Both the position numbers and the translations under genes were made by a program. Of a stretch of DNA of 62,666 bases, positions 28,579-37,534 are shown in pieces (positions within the stretch are counted from its first letter, which is position 1; the number at the start of each line of letters is the position of its first letter). The notes under the pieces are model-generated. The model ran no database searches and was not told the DNA's origin. It worked only from the letters and a program-made list of their open reading frames with translations. The stretch comes from Caedimonas sp. (GTDB lineage: Bacteria > Pseudomonadota > Alphaproteobacteria > Caedimonadales > Caedimonadaceae), in the NCBI GenBank assembly GCA_016794245.1, contig JAEUKR010000018.1, positions 1 through 62,666 of the forward strand. The letters run 5' to 3'.

Positions 28579-29688
28579 ATGACTAAAAAATTAAGTTTTT
28601 ACAAAGACTTATTCGAAAACTCACCTGACATGATTGCAGTGGCGGATTATCGTACGCAAAAAATCATAGAGTGTAACCAAACTTTATTGGACAGTTTGGA
28701 ATATACTAGGGAAGAACTCCTCAGTCTTTCTTCTGTGGCTGAGTTATATCATCCGCAATGTCATAAAATCCTGAAGAGCGCTTTAAAATTGTACACCGGG
28801 CAGGGGTGTTTGACAAACCTGGAATTGATTCTCAAAACGAAATCAGGAAATATGCTTCCGGTCTCCCTAAATGTTTCTGAGATAAAAGATGAAAAAGGGA
28901 ATCTTGCGTTTTTCAGGAACGTCTATCGGGATCTCTCTGAGTTTGTCAAAGCGCATAACGACATTGCTGAACAAGTCAAGAGCTTCAAACGTAAATGTCA
29001 AGAACTGGAAAAACGAAATCAGGATTTGGATACTTTTACCCATCTTGTCGCTCATGACTTGCGCGAACCTTTGAGATCGATAAATTTCCTGACTGCCTTA
29101 ATGAAAGAAGATCACAGCAACACCTTATCCGCCGAGTCAAAAGAATGCCTTTTGTGTCTGGAAAAGATGACCCATAAAATGAATAATTTGATGAACGACA
29201 TTATATTTTATTTCCTTCTTGACAGAGACGCCAGAGATATGGAAACAGTCAATCTCAAGGATTTTATTGCCACTATCCTTGAAATTATGTCTGTTCCTGC
29301 AGGGTTTAACTTTAAGATTCAGTCTCATTTGCGGCACCTGACGATTAAAAAACTACCGTTGCAACAGGTTCTTTATAATCTGTTGAATAACGCGATCAAA
29401 CATCATCATCATCCTTCCAAGGGTGAGGTAAAAATTAAAGTGGAAGATACGAAGGAATACTATGTTTTCCATATTTCCGATAATGGTCCTGGCATACCTG
29501 TTCGATTTCAGGACTATGTTTTTCAGGCGTTTAAAACGTTAAAGAATCAGGGTGACGATGAAGGAAGTGGTCTGGGGTTGACGATTGTCAAAAAAATTGT
29601 TGCGCAGGAAGGTGGCGAAATCAGTTTAAGCACATGCGAACAGAAAGGGACAACTTTTACCCTGAATTGGCCAAAGTTGGAGACTTAG
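28579..29688 (+). CDS. PAS-domain sensor histidine kinase (soluble, orphan)
   Basis: This 369-residue protein has a PAS domain at 1-118 (YKDLFENSPDMIAVADY; FFRNVYRDLSE), a coiled-coil linker at 120-150, a HisKA-type H-box HLVAHDLREPLRSI with phospho-acceptor H159, and a HATPase_c domain with N-box LLNNAIKHHHHPSKG, G1 ISDNGPGIP and G2 GSGLGLTIVKKIV. There are no transmembrane segments, so it should sense a cytoplasmic cue. No response regulator gene is adjacent. The HHHH run in the N-box is unusual but leaves the essential Asn in place. Confidence 0.93.
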   Translation: MTKKLSFYKDLFENSPDMIAVADYRTQKIIECNQTLLDSLEYTREELLSLSSVAELYHPQCHKILKSALKLYTGQGCLTNLELILKTKSGNMLPVSLNVSEIKDEKGNLAFFRNVYRDLSEFVKAHNDIAEQVKSFKRKCQELEKRNQDLDTFTHLVAHDLREPLRSINFLTALMKEDHSNTLSAESKECLLCLEKMTHKMNNLMNDIIFYFLLDRDARDMETVNLKDFIATILEIMSVPAGFNFKIQSHLRHLTIKKLPLQQVLYNLLNNAIKHHHHPSKGEVKIKVEDTKEYYVFHISDNGPGIPVRFQDYVFQAFKTLKNQGDDEGSGLGLTIVKKIVAQEGGEISLSTCEQKGTTFTLNWPKLET

Positions 29689-29722
29689 CCTGATAAGTCC
29701 TTTATCTGGTTTCGCAAGCTCT

Positions 29723-30673
29723 TTAGTGGAATTCCAACCATTCAAGGGTTTTAGACATGTCGACAGGAAGAGGGGCGACGAATGTTTTTGTTTCGCCCGT
29801 CGGGAACGTAAGTCGCACAGATTGTGCATGAAGGCAAAGCCGCGTTCGTTTTGCAAATGGATGAGCCTTTTTCCCACCATATTTGCCATCTCCTAAAAGG
29901 GGACATCCCAGGGCGGCGCTATGAACACGGATTTGATGGGTACGACCTGTTTGAGGATAAAATTCGATCCATGAAATGCCTTGCTTTTGTTGTTTGACGC
30001 GATAGCGGGTACGCGCTCTGACCCCTTGTAAAGTGTCCACATCCATTTTTTCACCCGTCTTGCCGGGACGCTTGGCAAGAGGAAGATCGATCAACCCCTC
30101 AGGTTCCTGAGGATTTCCTACCACGAGTCCCCAGTAAGTTTTTTCAATCTCATTCCGTTTAAAGCACGCGGTAATCCAGGCAGCATCACGCGCCGTCTTC
30201 GCCAGAATCAAAACGCCGCTTGTATCTTTATCCAATCGATGGGTCAGCCTTAAATCCGCGGCACAGTCCAAGGGAAGAAAATGAACAATCTCATCAAGGG
30301 AGACCCTTGTCCCTGTTCCTCCTTGTACGGCTAAACCGGTTGGTTTGTTGATCACCAGAACATGATCGTCTTCATGCAGAATGGCTTGTTGTATGACTTG
30401 CACCCACTTTGGGTCGATGGTTTGTTTTGGCGTTGTCGTTCGATCAGGTGATGAAAGAGGGAAAAGATGGGGAGGAAGGCGCACCTCCTGTCCCATTTCC
30501 AAAATCGTATTTGCTTGTGTGCGCTTTCCTTCGATGCGGATCTGGCCCTTGCGAATGAGCTTTTGCAGTCCACTGTAATTTGCTTGAGGAAACTTTTGTT
30601 TCAGCCATCGATCGAGGCGTAATCCTGCTTCCGCAACGATAATGTTGATTTTCTGGGGAGGGCTCACGTTCAT
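29723..30673 (-). CDS. rluC: RluA-family 23S rRNA pseudouridine synthase (RluC-like)
   Basis: This 316-residue protein has an N-terminal S4 RNA-binding domain (RLDRWLKQKFPQANYSGLQK). The synthase domain's active-site loop is HRLDKDTSG (145-153, catalytic Asp148), and KTYWGLVVG and GRTHQIRVHSAALGCPLLGD are further family motifs. RluC modifies U955, U2504 and U2580 of 23S rRNA in E. coli. RluC rather than RluD is my choice by analogy with alphaproteobacterial RluC proteins and is less certain than the family. Confidence 0.92.
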   Translation of the reverse strand: MNVSPPQKINIIVAEAGLRLDRWLKQKFPQANYSGLQKLIRKGQIRIEGKRTQANTILEMGQEVRLPPHLFPLSSPDRTTTPKQTIDPKWVQVIQQAILHEDDHVLVINKPTGLAVQGGTGTRVSLDEIVHFLPLDCAADLRLTHRLDKDTSGVLILAKTARDAAWITACFKRNEIEKTYWGLVVGNPQEPEGLIDLPLAKRPGKTGEKMDVDTLQGVRARTRYRVKQQKQGISWIEFYPQTGRTHQIRVHSAALGCPLLGDGKYGGKKAHPFAKRTRLCLHAQSVRLTFPTGETKTFVAPLPVDMSKTLEWLEFH

Positions 30674-30779
30674 AAGGGGCGCACGTTACTGTTTCACTGT
30701 TTAAAGAAGTCTAATTTAATCCATGCTAACCATTTTTACCAATCGGTATTTATCAAGAGTTTCTGTTCTCAAATTTTTG

Positions 30780-30860
30780 CGGTACGCCCAACCAAAGGAT
30801 TTCAAAACGTGGAGAGTCAGACAAGCGGACGCAGGATGCGCTGATGACGTTTTTGGCTGG
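30780..30860 (+). repeat. Family-C repeat upstream of tssF
   Basis: CCAAAGGATTTCAAAACGTG begins a block that continues GAGAGTCAGACAAGCGGACG. The first part matches about 16820 (CCCAAAGGATTTCAAAATTC) and the second resembles 22380-22400 (GACAGTTAGATAAGCGAGG). It fills most of the rluC-tssF divergent gap, so it may influence tssF expression. Confidence 0.5.
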
Positions 30861-30914
30861 TAAGGTCTGGCTGATTATGTCATCCTGAAAATAAAAAAAC
30901 AACAGGGAAAAGTC

Positions 30915-32729
30915 TTGGAAGACCTTGAGCCTTTTTATGATTATTATAGTCGGGAACTGACGTATTTGCGACATCAGGGGGCACAGTTTGCCAAAAAGTA
31001 TCCCCAAGTCGCACAAAGACTTGATTTTACCTTGCAGGAATCGTCTGATCCCCATGTTGAACGTCTTTTGGAAAGCTTTGCTTATCTGACAGCGCGGTTG
31101 CAGCGGGATATCGACGATCAGTTTCCCAGATTGACGAATGCTCTTTTAAGCATTTTGTATCCCCAATTTGTTCATCCTCTTCCTTCACTTTCGATTGCCG
31201 AATTCGTTTTGTCTCCTGACAAGGGAAAGCTTTCTGATCTTTACGCCATTCCAAAAGGGACGCCTCTTTTTATCAACACGAACGAGAGCGAAACTTGTCG
31301 ATTCCAGACATGCTATGATATCGTTCTAGGCCCGTATGAACTTGTTTCGGCTGAAATTATCACGCCTTCTTCTCATCCTTCCTGCGCTTCGATGCTTGCT
31401 TCGCCGCGTGCGCTTAAACTTTGTTTGCGCTCATTTGGAGAAGGATTTAAGAGAATGAATCTTAAATCGCTGCGGTTTTTTCTGGAAGGATCCCGGCTCT
31501 TTAAAAACAGTATGTATGAAGGGTTGTTTGCCCAAGAGACAAAGATCGTGGCATTGCTGGGCGATCCTGAGGCGCCTGATGCCGTTTACGAATTGCCTTC
31601 CGGATCTCTCTCGCAAGTGGGTTTCAAGCCTCATGAATCTGTTATTCCTTATCCCGGACATGCTCATCCCGGATATAGACTTATGTTCGAATATTTTCAT
31701 TTCCCTGAGAAATTTTATTTCTTTGATATTGAAAATATCTTTCTTCCCCAAGAAGCGCGGATGCTGACATTTTTCATTTCTCTGTCCGACGCTTTTACTT
31801 TTAAGGCGACTGATATCACGGCACAGCATTTCAGATTGCATTGTTCTCCTGTCGTGAATTTATTTAGCAAGATCTCGGAGCCTGTTCGTCTGAATCATCG
31901 CGTGCATGAGTACCGACTGATTGCGGATTTAAAACATGAAAAAACAACGGAAATTCATTCAATCTCTGAGGTCAAGGCCACTGTTGACGGGTCTTCTCGC
32001 CTTGAAACCTTTGATCCTTATTTTTCATACAGTCATCAAACATCGAGAGAAAAGAGCGCTTTCTGGATTTCAAGGCGTATGCCGTCATTGAATCCGGATT
32101 TTGGAGGAACGGATGTTTTCCTCTCTTTTATTGACCAACACATGGATCCCCATTTGCCCCCTGCTCATACCGCATTTGCCCACATTTTGTGTACCAATCG
32201 GTTTTTGGCACATGAAATTCCCGTCGAAGCGCTTTTGGAACCTGAACGGGAAAATCCCGCGGCGCGGATCGTATGTTTATATAGACCAACGTTACAGTAT
32301 TATCCGACGTCTGAAGGAACAAGCCAGTGGCGTCTCATTTCCCAGCTTGGCTTAAATCATTTATCGCTTTCAAATGACCATACCTCCCTGCTGGCGCTTA
32401 AAGAGATTGTCCATCTTTACGCAGATGCCCAGGCGTCAGGATCTTTGCCGGAACTTGATGCCATTCTCAAAATGGAGACGTCTTCCGTCATGCGCCGTTT
32501 TGGTCTGGATGCGTGGCGCGGATTTATTGCAGGCACCCGTATCCGATTAACGGTGGATCCTGAAAGGAATACGCAAAAAGATCTGTTTCTATTCACTTCG
32601 GTTCTCAATCATTTCTTCTCGCTCTTCGCCGGTATAAATTCATTCACTGAACTTGAGCTTTACAATCAAAACAGCAATGAGGTTTGGAAAACATGGCATC
32701 CGATCGCAGGCAGCAAACCCCTTCTCTAG
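30915..32729 (+). CDS. tssF: Type VI secretion baseplate subunit TssF
   Basis: This 604-residue TssF/VasA (ImpG) protein forms with TssG and TssK the wedge of the T6SS baseplate. The N terminus LEPFYDYYSRELTYLRHQG is the family signature, followed by FAKKYPQVAQRLDF and ARLQRDIDDQFPRLTNALL. Late blocks include ILCTNRF and FLFTSVLNHFF. Length is normal (about 590-620). It overlaps tssG (start 32693) and so is translationally coupled. The start codon is the TTG at 30915, with AGGGAAAAG upstream. No other tss gene is in the window. Confidence 0.95.
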   Translation: MEDLEPFYDYYSRELTYLRHQGAQFAKKYPQVAQRLDFTLQESSDPHVERLLESFAYLTARLQRDIDDQFPRLTNALLSILYPQFVHPLPSLSIAEFVLSPDKGKLSDLYAIPKGTPLFINTNESETCRFQTCYDIVLGPYELVSAEIITPSSHPSCASMLASPRALKLCLRSFGEGFKRMNLKSLRFFLEGSRLFKNSMYEGLFAQETKIVALLGDPEAPDAVYELPSGSLSQVGFKPHESVIPYPGHAHPGYRLMFEYFHFPEKFYFFDIENIFLPQEARMLTFFISLSDAFTFKATDITAQHFRLHCSPVVNLFSKISEPVRLNHRVHEYRLIADLKHEKTTEIHSISEVKATVDGSSRLETFDPYFSYSHQTSREKSAFWISRRMPSLNPDFGGTDVFLSFIDQHMDPHLPPAHTAFAHILCTNRFLAHEIPVEALLEPERENPAARIVCLYRPTLQYYPTSEGTSQWRLISQLGLNHLSLSNDHTSLLALKEIVHLYADAQASGSLPELDAILKMETSSVMRRFGLDAWRGFIAGTRIRLTVDPERNTQKDLFLFTSVLNHFFSLFAGINSFTELELYNQNSNEVWKTWHPIAGSKPLL

Positions 32730-33763
32730 CGGAACAGCTTTTTACGCAAGGGTATGACTTCGAGTTTCATCAGGCCATTAAGATTCTGGAGACGCTTTCT
32801 CCTCAGGCTGTTCCTTTGGGTCGAGGCTCGATCCCTGAACAGGAAGCGGTCGTCCTTAAATCAAGAATCCTGTTTTCTTATCCGCCGAGCGATATTTATG
32901 AAGCGATTCAGGAAGAAACCCATGAACATTCAGATAATCGCGCCCGAATCTCCCGCGTGACACTTAAGGTCAATTTCCTGGGCATTGCAGGTGTAAACGG
33001 ACCTTTGCCCTTGCCCTATAGCGAGAAAATTTTTGAACGCCTTAAATCAGCGGATCATGCCGCCGCTGATTTCCTGGATATTTTCAATCATCGGTTGCTG
33101 TCGATTCTGCATCGGATACGGCGCAAGCATTGGGCAGGGCTTGATCCCGCCCGTCCAGACAAGACGCGCCTGGCTCAGGTGCTTTATTCTTTTGCGGGAT
33201 TGGCGACAGAACATCTACAGGATCGTATGTCCTTTCCAGATCGAGGCTTGTTGTTTTATGCAGGGTTGTTTTGGCAACAGCCTAAATCGCAGGAAGGCCT
33301 TCGGATCATACTTAGCCATTATTTTGGACTTCCTGTAACGATCGTCCCTTTCAGAGGCGGGTGGGAGCAGATTGAATCCGCACAAGTTTCAAGAATCGGC
33401 GACAAAGGTCAATTTAATCGTTTGGGACAGGATGTAATGTTGGGCGAGCGTGTCTGGAATGCTGTGCAAAAGCTCATTGTTCGTATCGGCCCCCTTACGA
33501 ATAGCCAGTTTCGCTCGTTTCTACCCGGAGAAGGCCACACATATCAAAAGCTCTGTGAGATCATCAGGCTTTATCTGGGAATTCAACAAAAATTCGAGAT
33601 TAATCTTATCATGAAGGCTCATGACGTTGAAGCTGCCGGCTTGAGAGGACAGACCCTCTTAGGTTGGACCTCCTGGCTTAAGAAGCACCGTTTTCAGGAA
33701 GATGACGGGCAAGTTTCTTTTCAGGGGAAAACAGATTTTTTTCCTAAGCAGATGCAGATATAG
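32693..33763 (+). CDS. tssG: Type VI secretion baseplate subunit TssG
   Basis: This 356-residue TssG/VasB (ImpH) family protein is the partner of TssF in the baseplate wedge. Early blocks: LFTQGYDFEFHQAIKILE and ISRVTLKVNFLGIAGVNGPLPLPYSE. Late blocks: RIILSHYFGLPVTIVPFRGGW and IGPLTNSQFRSFLPG, then LGWTSWL. The ATG at 32693 (GAGG upstream) is preferred over the TTG at 32684. It overlaps tssF by 37 bases. Nothing downstream is a T6SS gene that I recognise; the next gene encodes a secreted protein 150 bp away. Confidence 0.95.
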   Translation: MASDRRQQTPSLAEQLFTQGYDFEFHQAIKILETLSPQAVPLGRGSIPEQEAVVLKSRILFSYPPSDIYEAIQEETHEHSDNRARISRVTLKVNFLGIAGVNGPLPLPYSEKIFERLKSADHAAADFLDIFNHRLLSILHRIRRKHWAGLDPARPDKTRLAQVLYSFAGLATEHLQDRMSFPDRGLLFYAGLFWQQPKSQEGLRIILSHYFGLPVTIVPFRGGWEQIESAQVSRIGDKGQFNRLGQDVMLGERVWNAVQKLIVRIGPLTNSQFRSFLPGEGHTYQKLCEIIRLYLGIQQKFEINLIMKAHDVEAAGLRGQTLLGWTSWLKKHRFQEDDGQVSFQGKTDFFPKQMQI

Positions 33764-33916
33764 CTTAGGAAAGAAGGCTCATATAAAAATTCTTTTGTCG
33801 TATATTTTATCTTATATCTAAACTGTCATCGTTTTTCATCTGTCAAAAATTTTGCTTGAAATTTTCCAACCAGGTATGTATATAAGAGGCATGTCTAATA
33901 CATGGAGATCGTTTTG

Positions 33917-34603
33917 ATGATGAAAAAAACCCTCACTTCTGGCGTTGCCTTGAGCGTGCTCTTGAATCTGTCGCTCGCGCAAGCAAAAAATTCGGAAGAG
34001 TTTGAGAATATTAAATTCACCCATATTTGCCCTGGTATCGTGATGACGGAATCCCAGTTGGCTATAGCTCCCCTCGAAGAAGTAAATTTCTTGAAAGAAT
34101 ACGGGGAAAAAGTGCGTCGTTATGCGCAACCCACTTCTCTTGAAAGGGGCTATGATCTGACAAGGGCTTCTGTCGTTACGACTGCCAAAATCGCGTTTAA
34201 TGTTGGGTTATGGGGTGTTGACAAGACTTTTCGTTATGGCACTGCCTATCTGGCATCTTATTATGGTGAAGAGGCTGTTGTCCAAGGAATTTCTCTTGCT
34301 GCACGCGGCGCTACTACACTCGTAACAGGTAATCCTGTTGCCGGAAAAGCTATAGGAGATGCAATTGTAGGGATTTACAAGTTTGCACAATATATCCCTG
34401 GTTCAAGGGGAGCTGTCGCATGTCTTGCAACGCCTTTCACAAAGATAGCAACAGACTTGACAATAGATTATGGGCCTTATGTGGCCACTCAAACAGCAAA
34501 AGCAGGTTATAGAGTTGCAAAAACAGGTTACAATCTTGCTTCTGGCACAGCTTCCGCTGTTTCAAATCTTTCAAAATGGTTCGCCAGATCAAGTAGAATC
34601 TAA
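33917..34603 (+). CDS. Secreted Ala/Gly-rich helical protein, function unknown
   Basis: This protein of about 228 residues has a signal peptide (KKTLTSGVALSVLLNLSLAQA). The start is the ATG at 33917 or 33920, nine bases or so after GGAG. The mature part has a short N-terminal domain, then amphipathic Ala/Gly-rich segments (GISLAARGATTLVTGNPVAG; AKAGYRVAKTGYNLASGTAS) that could insert in membranes or pack as glycine zippers. No known family was recognised. It follows tssFG with its own AT-rich promoter and ends in a strong terminator, so it is probably a single transcript. Confidence 0.75.
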   Translation: MMKKTLTSGVALSVLLNLSLAQAKNSEEFENIKFTHICPGIVMTESQLAIAPLEEVNFLKEYGEKVRRYAQPTSLERGYDLTRASVVTTAKIAFNVGLWGVDKTFRYGTAYLASYYGEEAVVQGISLAARGATTLVTGNPVAGKAIGDAIVGIYKFAQYIPGSRGAVACLATPFTKIATDLTIDYGPYVATQTAKAGYRVAKTGYNLASGTASAVSNLSKWFARSSRI

Positions 34604-34633
34604 GGTTAGAACAAAAAAGCATTATACACGCTT

Positions 34634-34674
34634 CTCCCATTCGTCAAATTGTTTTGCGGATGGGAGTTTTTTTT
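34634..34674 (+). terminator. Intrinsic terminator after the secreted protein
   Basis: CTCCCATTCG (34634-34643) pairs with CGGATGGGAG (34657-34666) with one mismatch, and eight T residues follow immediately. This is a classic Rho-independent terminator for the gene ending at 34603. Confidence 0.85.
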
Positions 34675-34880
34675 GACTACAGGGCTTCAAGTCTTTTTCT
34701 ATACCTCTAAGCCACCAAAAATTCATAAAAGCTCTTTTTAAACTATTGGGTTGAGGGATCACAAGATATCTATGGTGTGGTTTGCCTGAAAGTTTGATTG
34801 ACTCTTTCCGCGTGGTCGTTTGTCGAGAGAGATCAAAGTAGCATCAATTTATGCTGATGTTGAAGTTCTGGTAAACGTTG

Positions 34881-35669
34881 TCAATCCTGGCCTGGAGAAA
34901 TAAGAGAAATAGCGGAAAATTGATTGCCAAAGATGTTCTCTTGGCGATGTTGAGCGCGGCGATAGCTGAAGAAATGATCTTCATCGGCGTAAGTATTCAT
35001 TTCAAGAAAGTCAATTTCTCTCAAGCCAGCCGTCTGAAGCTGATGTCTCACCAGTCCTGGAAGGTCAAACCAATACCGTTCGTTATTTTTTCCTTGTTTG
35101 AAAAATGTTGCCCAAAAGGGATTCGCTTCTTTAAACAGTTGAAAAACATCCTCTTGTATCTCAAAATTCTTTTGATGAATGCAGGGGCCAATCGCGGCCA
35201 AAATATTTTGAGGATTTGCCCCATGTTTTGCCATGACTTTTATCGTCTCGTGGACAATATTGCGTAAAGCGCTTTTCCACCCCGCATGAACGGCAGCGCT
35301 CATGTGAGAGAAAGGATCATACAGCAAAATCGGCACACAATCCGCCGTACGGATACATAAAATAAGGCGAGGACACTGTGTTACCAGTGCATCTGCTTCG
35401 GGCATTTTTCCGAAAGAGCGCGTTTTTTCAATCCAAAGCACAGTGTTTCCATGTACTTGCCTGACCAGCAACAGCTGTTCGGGTGAAAGGTCGAACCATG
35501 CACTGACGCGTCTGCGATTTTCCTCCAGGTTTTCTTTTGTTTCCGTTGCGTCATCACGACCATTGAGGGAAGCGAGTAACCCTTGGGAAACCCCACCTTG
35601 ACGCGAAAAAAAACCATGTCTGATAGTGGTCTGTCTTGAGAGAAGAACGGATTGAAAAGGGTCAGTCAT
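34881..35669 (-). CDS. pgeF: Peptidoglycan editing factor PgeF (laccase-domain, YfiH family)
   Basis: This 262-residue protein has metal-site blocks VRQVHGNTV (His73), IRTADCVPILLYD (Cys111) and AAVHAGWKSALRNIV (His128), which are the Cu/Zn-binding His-Cys-His set of the family. PgeF removes non-canonical L-Ser from peptidoglycan precursors; other members have been called multicopper polyphenol oxidases or purine nucleosidases. It overlaps midA by eight bases, so lgt-midA-pgeF are one operon, an order typical of Alphaproteobacteria. About 200 bp after its stop contain no recognised gene. Confidence 0.93.
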   Translation of the reverse strand: MTDPFQSVLLSRQTTIRHGFFSRQGGVSQGLLASLNGRDDATETKENLEENRRRVSAWFDLSPEQLLLVRQVHGNTVLWIEKTRSFGKMPEADALVTQCPRLILCIRTADCVPILLYDPFSHMSAAVHAGWKSALRNIVHETIKVMAKHGANPQNILAAIGPCIHQKNFEIQEDVFQLFKEANPFWATFFKQGKNNERYWFDLPGLVRHQLQTAGLREIDFLEMNTYADEDHFFSYRRAQHRQENIFGNQFSAISLISPGQD

Positions 35670-36705
35670 GATGACGTTTTTCGATTTCCAGAACTTTAAA
35701 AAGGATACCCATTTCTTGGGAAGATATCAACTTATGAAACTCAAGCGCAAGCTGATCCTTCTGAGCCTCAGAAGCTTTTCGCGTATGTGCCTGCACCAAT
35801 TTGACAATACCATGACGAATCAAAAATTCAGCCTGGGTCGTCAGGGTGCTTTTTTCGCCTGCTATGTTTTGCAATGCCTTGAAATCAACATGAGCTGTTA
35901 TATCAACGGCGCCAGGATTTTGCAACACGGGAACGCAGCGTTGTCCTGACACCGCCTGCAAGGTGTCTCCATAGCCGTCCAGATACCCATAGTCAACAAT
36001 AAGCGCCGCTCCTGAATCCCGGCTCAAATGACGGATCATATTTTCCAGAATGCGCTGAGCGGCGGGTCTATATTCAAAGATATCGTTTGGCCGCGCCGGA
36101 GGAAAGGGAATATCGTTCTCGTCGATACTTTTGCACTCAAAAGTCAAGCGATCGTCTTGAGAAAGAACAACCCCTCGCTCCGCCCATCCCGCAAGGGTTT
36201 TTTGAAATTGTCGAACAGGAAGGGCGTCAAAGAATTCATTGGCGATCATGAGCGCCGGCAAGCCTTTTATCGCCTGCATCGCTTCCTCCGCATCAGAATG
36301 CCAGCAAATTTCAGGACAGGAGATGACATGCCGCTGGACCTCTTGCATCTTGGGGCTTATCTCTACCAGATGGATGTCGAGGGCGTTAAAGAAATCCGGG
36401 AGCAACCTTGCGGTGCGCAAAAAGTCAGTCATCAAAGCGCCTCTTCCCGGGCCCAGTTCCACCAGAGCAATTTTTTGAGGCCGATAAAGACGATGGTATC
36501 GTTCAATCGCCCAAAAGCAAATAATCTCGCCAAACATCGCGCTTGCCTCAGGGGCTGTTATAAAATCAGCGTCAGCGCCCAAAGGTTGGCGTGTCATATA
36601 ATAGCCAAATTCAGGATGATAAAGGGCGATCATCATAAATTCAGCGATAGTAATAAAGGTTTTTTCCTGAATAAGTCCTCGAATATGGCCTTCACAGGAC
36701 ATCAT
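35662..36705 (-). CDS. MidA/NDUFAF7-type SAM-dependent methyltransferase
   Basis: This 347-residue member of the DUF185/MidA family has as its human homologue NDUFAF7, which dimethylates an arginine of complex I subunit NDUFS2. The motif ALVELGPGRGALMTDFLR is the SAM-binding loop. HPEFGYYMTRQPLGADADF and TAPEASAMFGEI form the family-specific N terminus. It may methylate NuoD in the bacterium, which is inference. Start at 36705 (MMSCEG), overlapping the lgt 3' end by 14 bases. Confidence 0.93.
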   Translation of the reverse strand: MMSCEGHIRGLIQEKTFITIAEFMMIALYHPEFGYYMTRQPLGADADFITAPEASAMFGEIICFWAIERYHRLYRPQKIALVELGPGRGALMTDFLRTARLLPDFFNALDIHLVEISPKMQEVQRHVISCPEICWHSDAEEAMQAIKGLPALMIANEFFDALPVRQFQKTLAGWAERGVVLSQDDRLTFECKSIDENDIPFPPARPNDIFEYRPAAQRILENMIRHLSRDSGAALIVDYGYLDGYGDTLQAVSGQRCVPVLQNPGAVDITAHVDFKALQNIAGEKSTLTTQAEFLIRHGIVKLVQAHTRKASEAQKDQLALEFHKLISSQEMGILFKVLEIEKRHHD

Positions 36706-37534
36706 GGGAAGACGACTTTTGAGGGACAGACGAAAATCCAGATTTATGAAGGCGTGCGTTCACGATAAAGACAATCCCCGCAAGGATCAGGGGAAGAGAA
36801 AGCCATTGCCCCAACGTCGTACCACCCATCAAATAGCCAATATGACGATCAGGTTCACGGAAGCACTCAACGAAGACGCGCACGCATCCATAGCCTGAAA
36901 AAAACAGTCCGCAGATAAAGCCAGGGCTTCGACGTCTCAGGTCTGTGCGCGTTGCGGTGAAGTGAAGAATGACGAACAGAAGAACGCCTTCGAGAGCGGC
37001 TTCATATAACTGGCTGGGATGGCGCGGAAAAGAATCCACCCTGGGGAAGATCATTCCCCACGACACCGTGGTGGGGCGCCCCCATAGCTCTCCGTTGATG
37101 AAATTGGCGCAACGCCCGAAGAAAAGACCGATCGGCGCGCTTGCCGCAAGCAAATCCGCTAATTCCAGCAACGGCAGTTTTTTTCGATGACAATACCAGA
37201 CAGTTGCTGTGACGACCCCCAGAAGACCGCCGTGAAACGCCATCCCTGGCCTCCAGATATAAAAAATTTCAAGAGGATGGCGAGCGTAATAGTCAATATT
37301 ATAAAACAGAGCGATTCCAAGACGACCCCCCAGGACAATCCCAAAGATCACCCAGGGAATGTAATCGCTTAAAGCTTTCTGAGACACATTTAAAGGCATT
37401 CGACGTATCAGCCACAGGCAATACCGCCATGCCAGCAGAATCCCCACAGCGTAGGCAATCCCGTACCAATGGATCTTGAGAACCCCCAGGTCGACGGCAA
37501 CCGGATTAAAAGAAGGATAAACAAAAGAAAGCAT
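36692..37534 (-). CDS. lgt: Prolipoprotein diacylglyceryl transferase
   Basis: This 280-residue inner-membrane enzyme transfers diacylglycerol from phosphatidylglycerol to the lipobox cysteine of prolipoproteins, the first step in lipoprotein maturation. Seven or so membrane segments are visible. The Lgt signature GRCANFINGELWGRPT is present, with HPSQLYEAALEGVLLF afterwards and LGGRLGIALFYN earlier. It is the first gene of the lgt-midA-pgeF operon. The ATG at 37534 has the typical short FVYPSFNPVAVDLG N terminus. Confidence 0.97.
   Translation of the reverse strand: MLSFVYPSFNPVAVDLGVLKIHWYGIAYAVGILLAWRYCLWLIRRMPLNVSQKALSDYIPWVIFGIVLGGRLGIALFYNIDYYARHPLEIFYIWRPGMAFHGGLLGVVTATVWYCHRKKLPLLELADLLAASAPIGLFFGRCANFINGELWGRPTTVSWGMIFPRVDSFPRHPSQLYEAALEGVLLFVILHFTATRTDLRRRSPGFICGLFFSGYGCVRVFVECFREPDRHIGYLMGGTTLGQWLSLPLILAGIVFIVNARLHKSGFSSVPQKSSSHDVL

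Noticed and set aside
30915-34603. Complete T6SS cluster
   Set aside because: Only tssF and tssG are present; the following gene is not a recognisable tss component.
34676-34880. Possible transposase scrap after the terminator
   Set aside because: Short stretches in several frames look vaguely like transposase tails, but none gives a consistent match.
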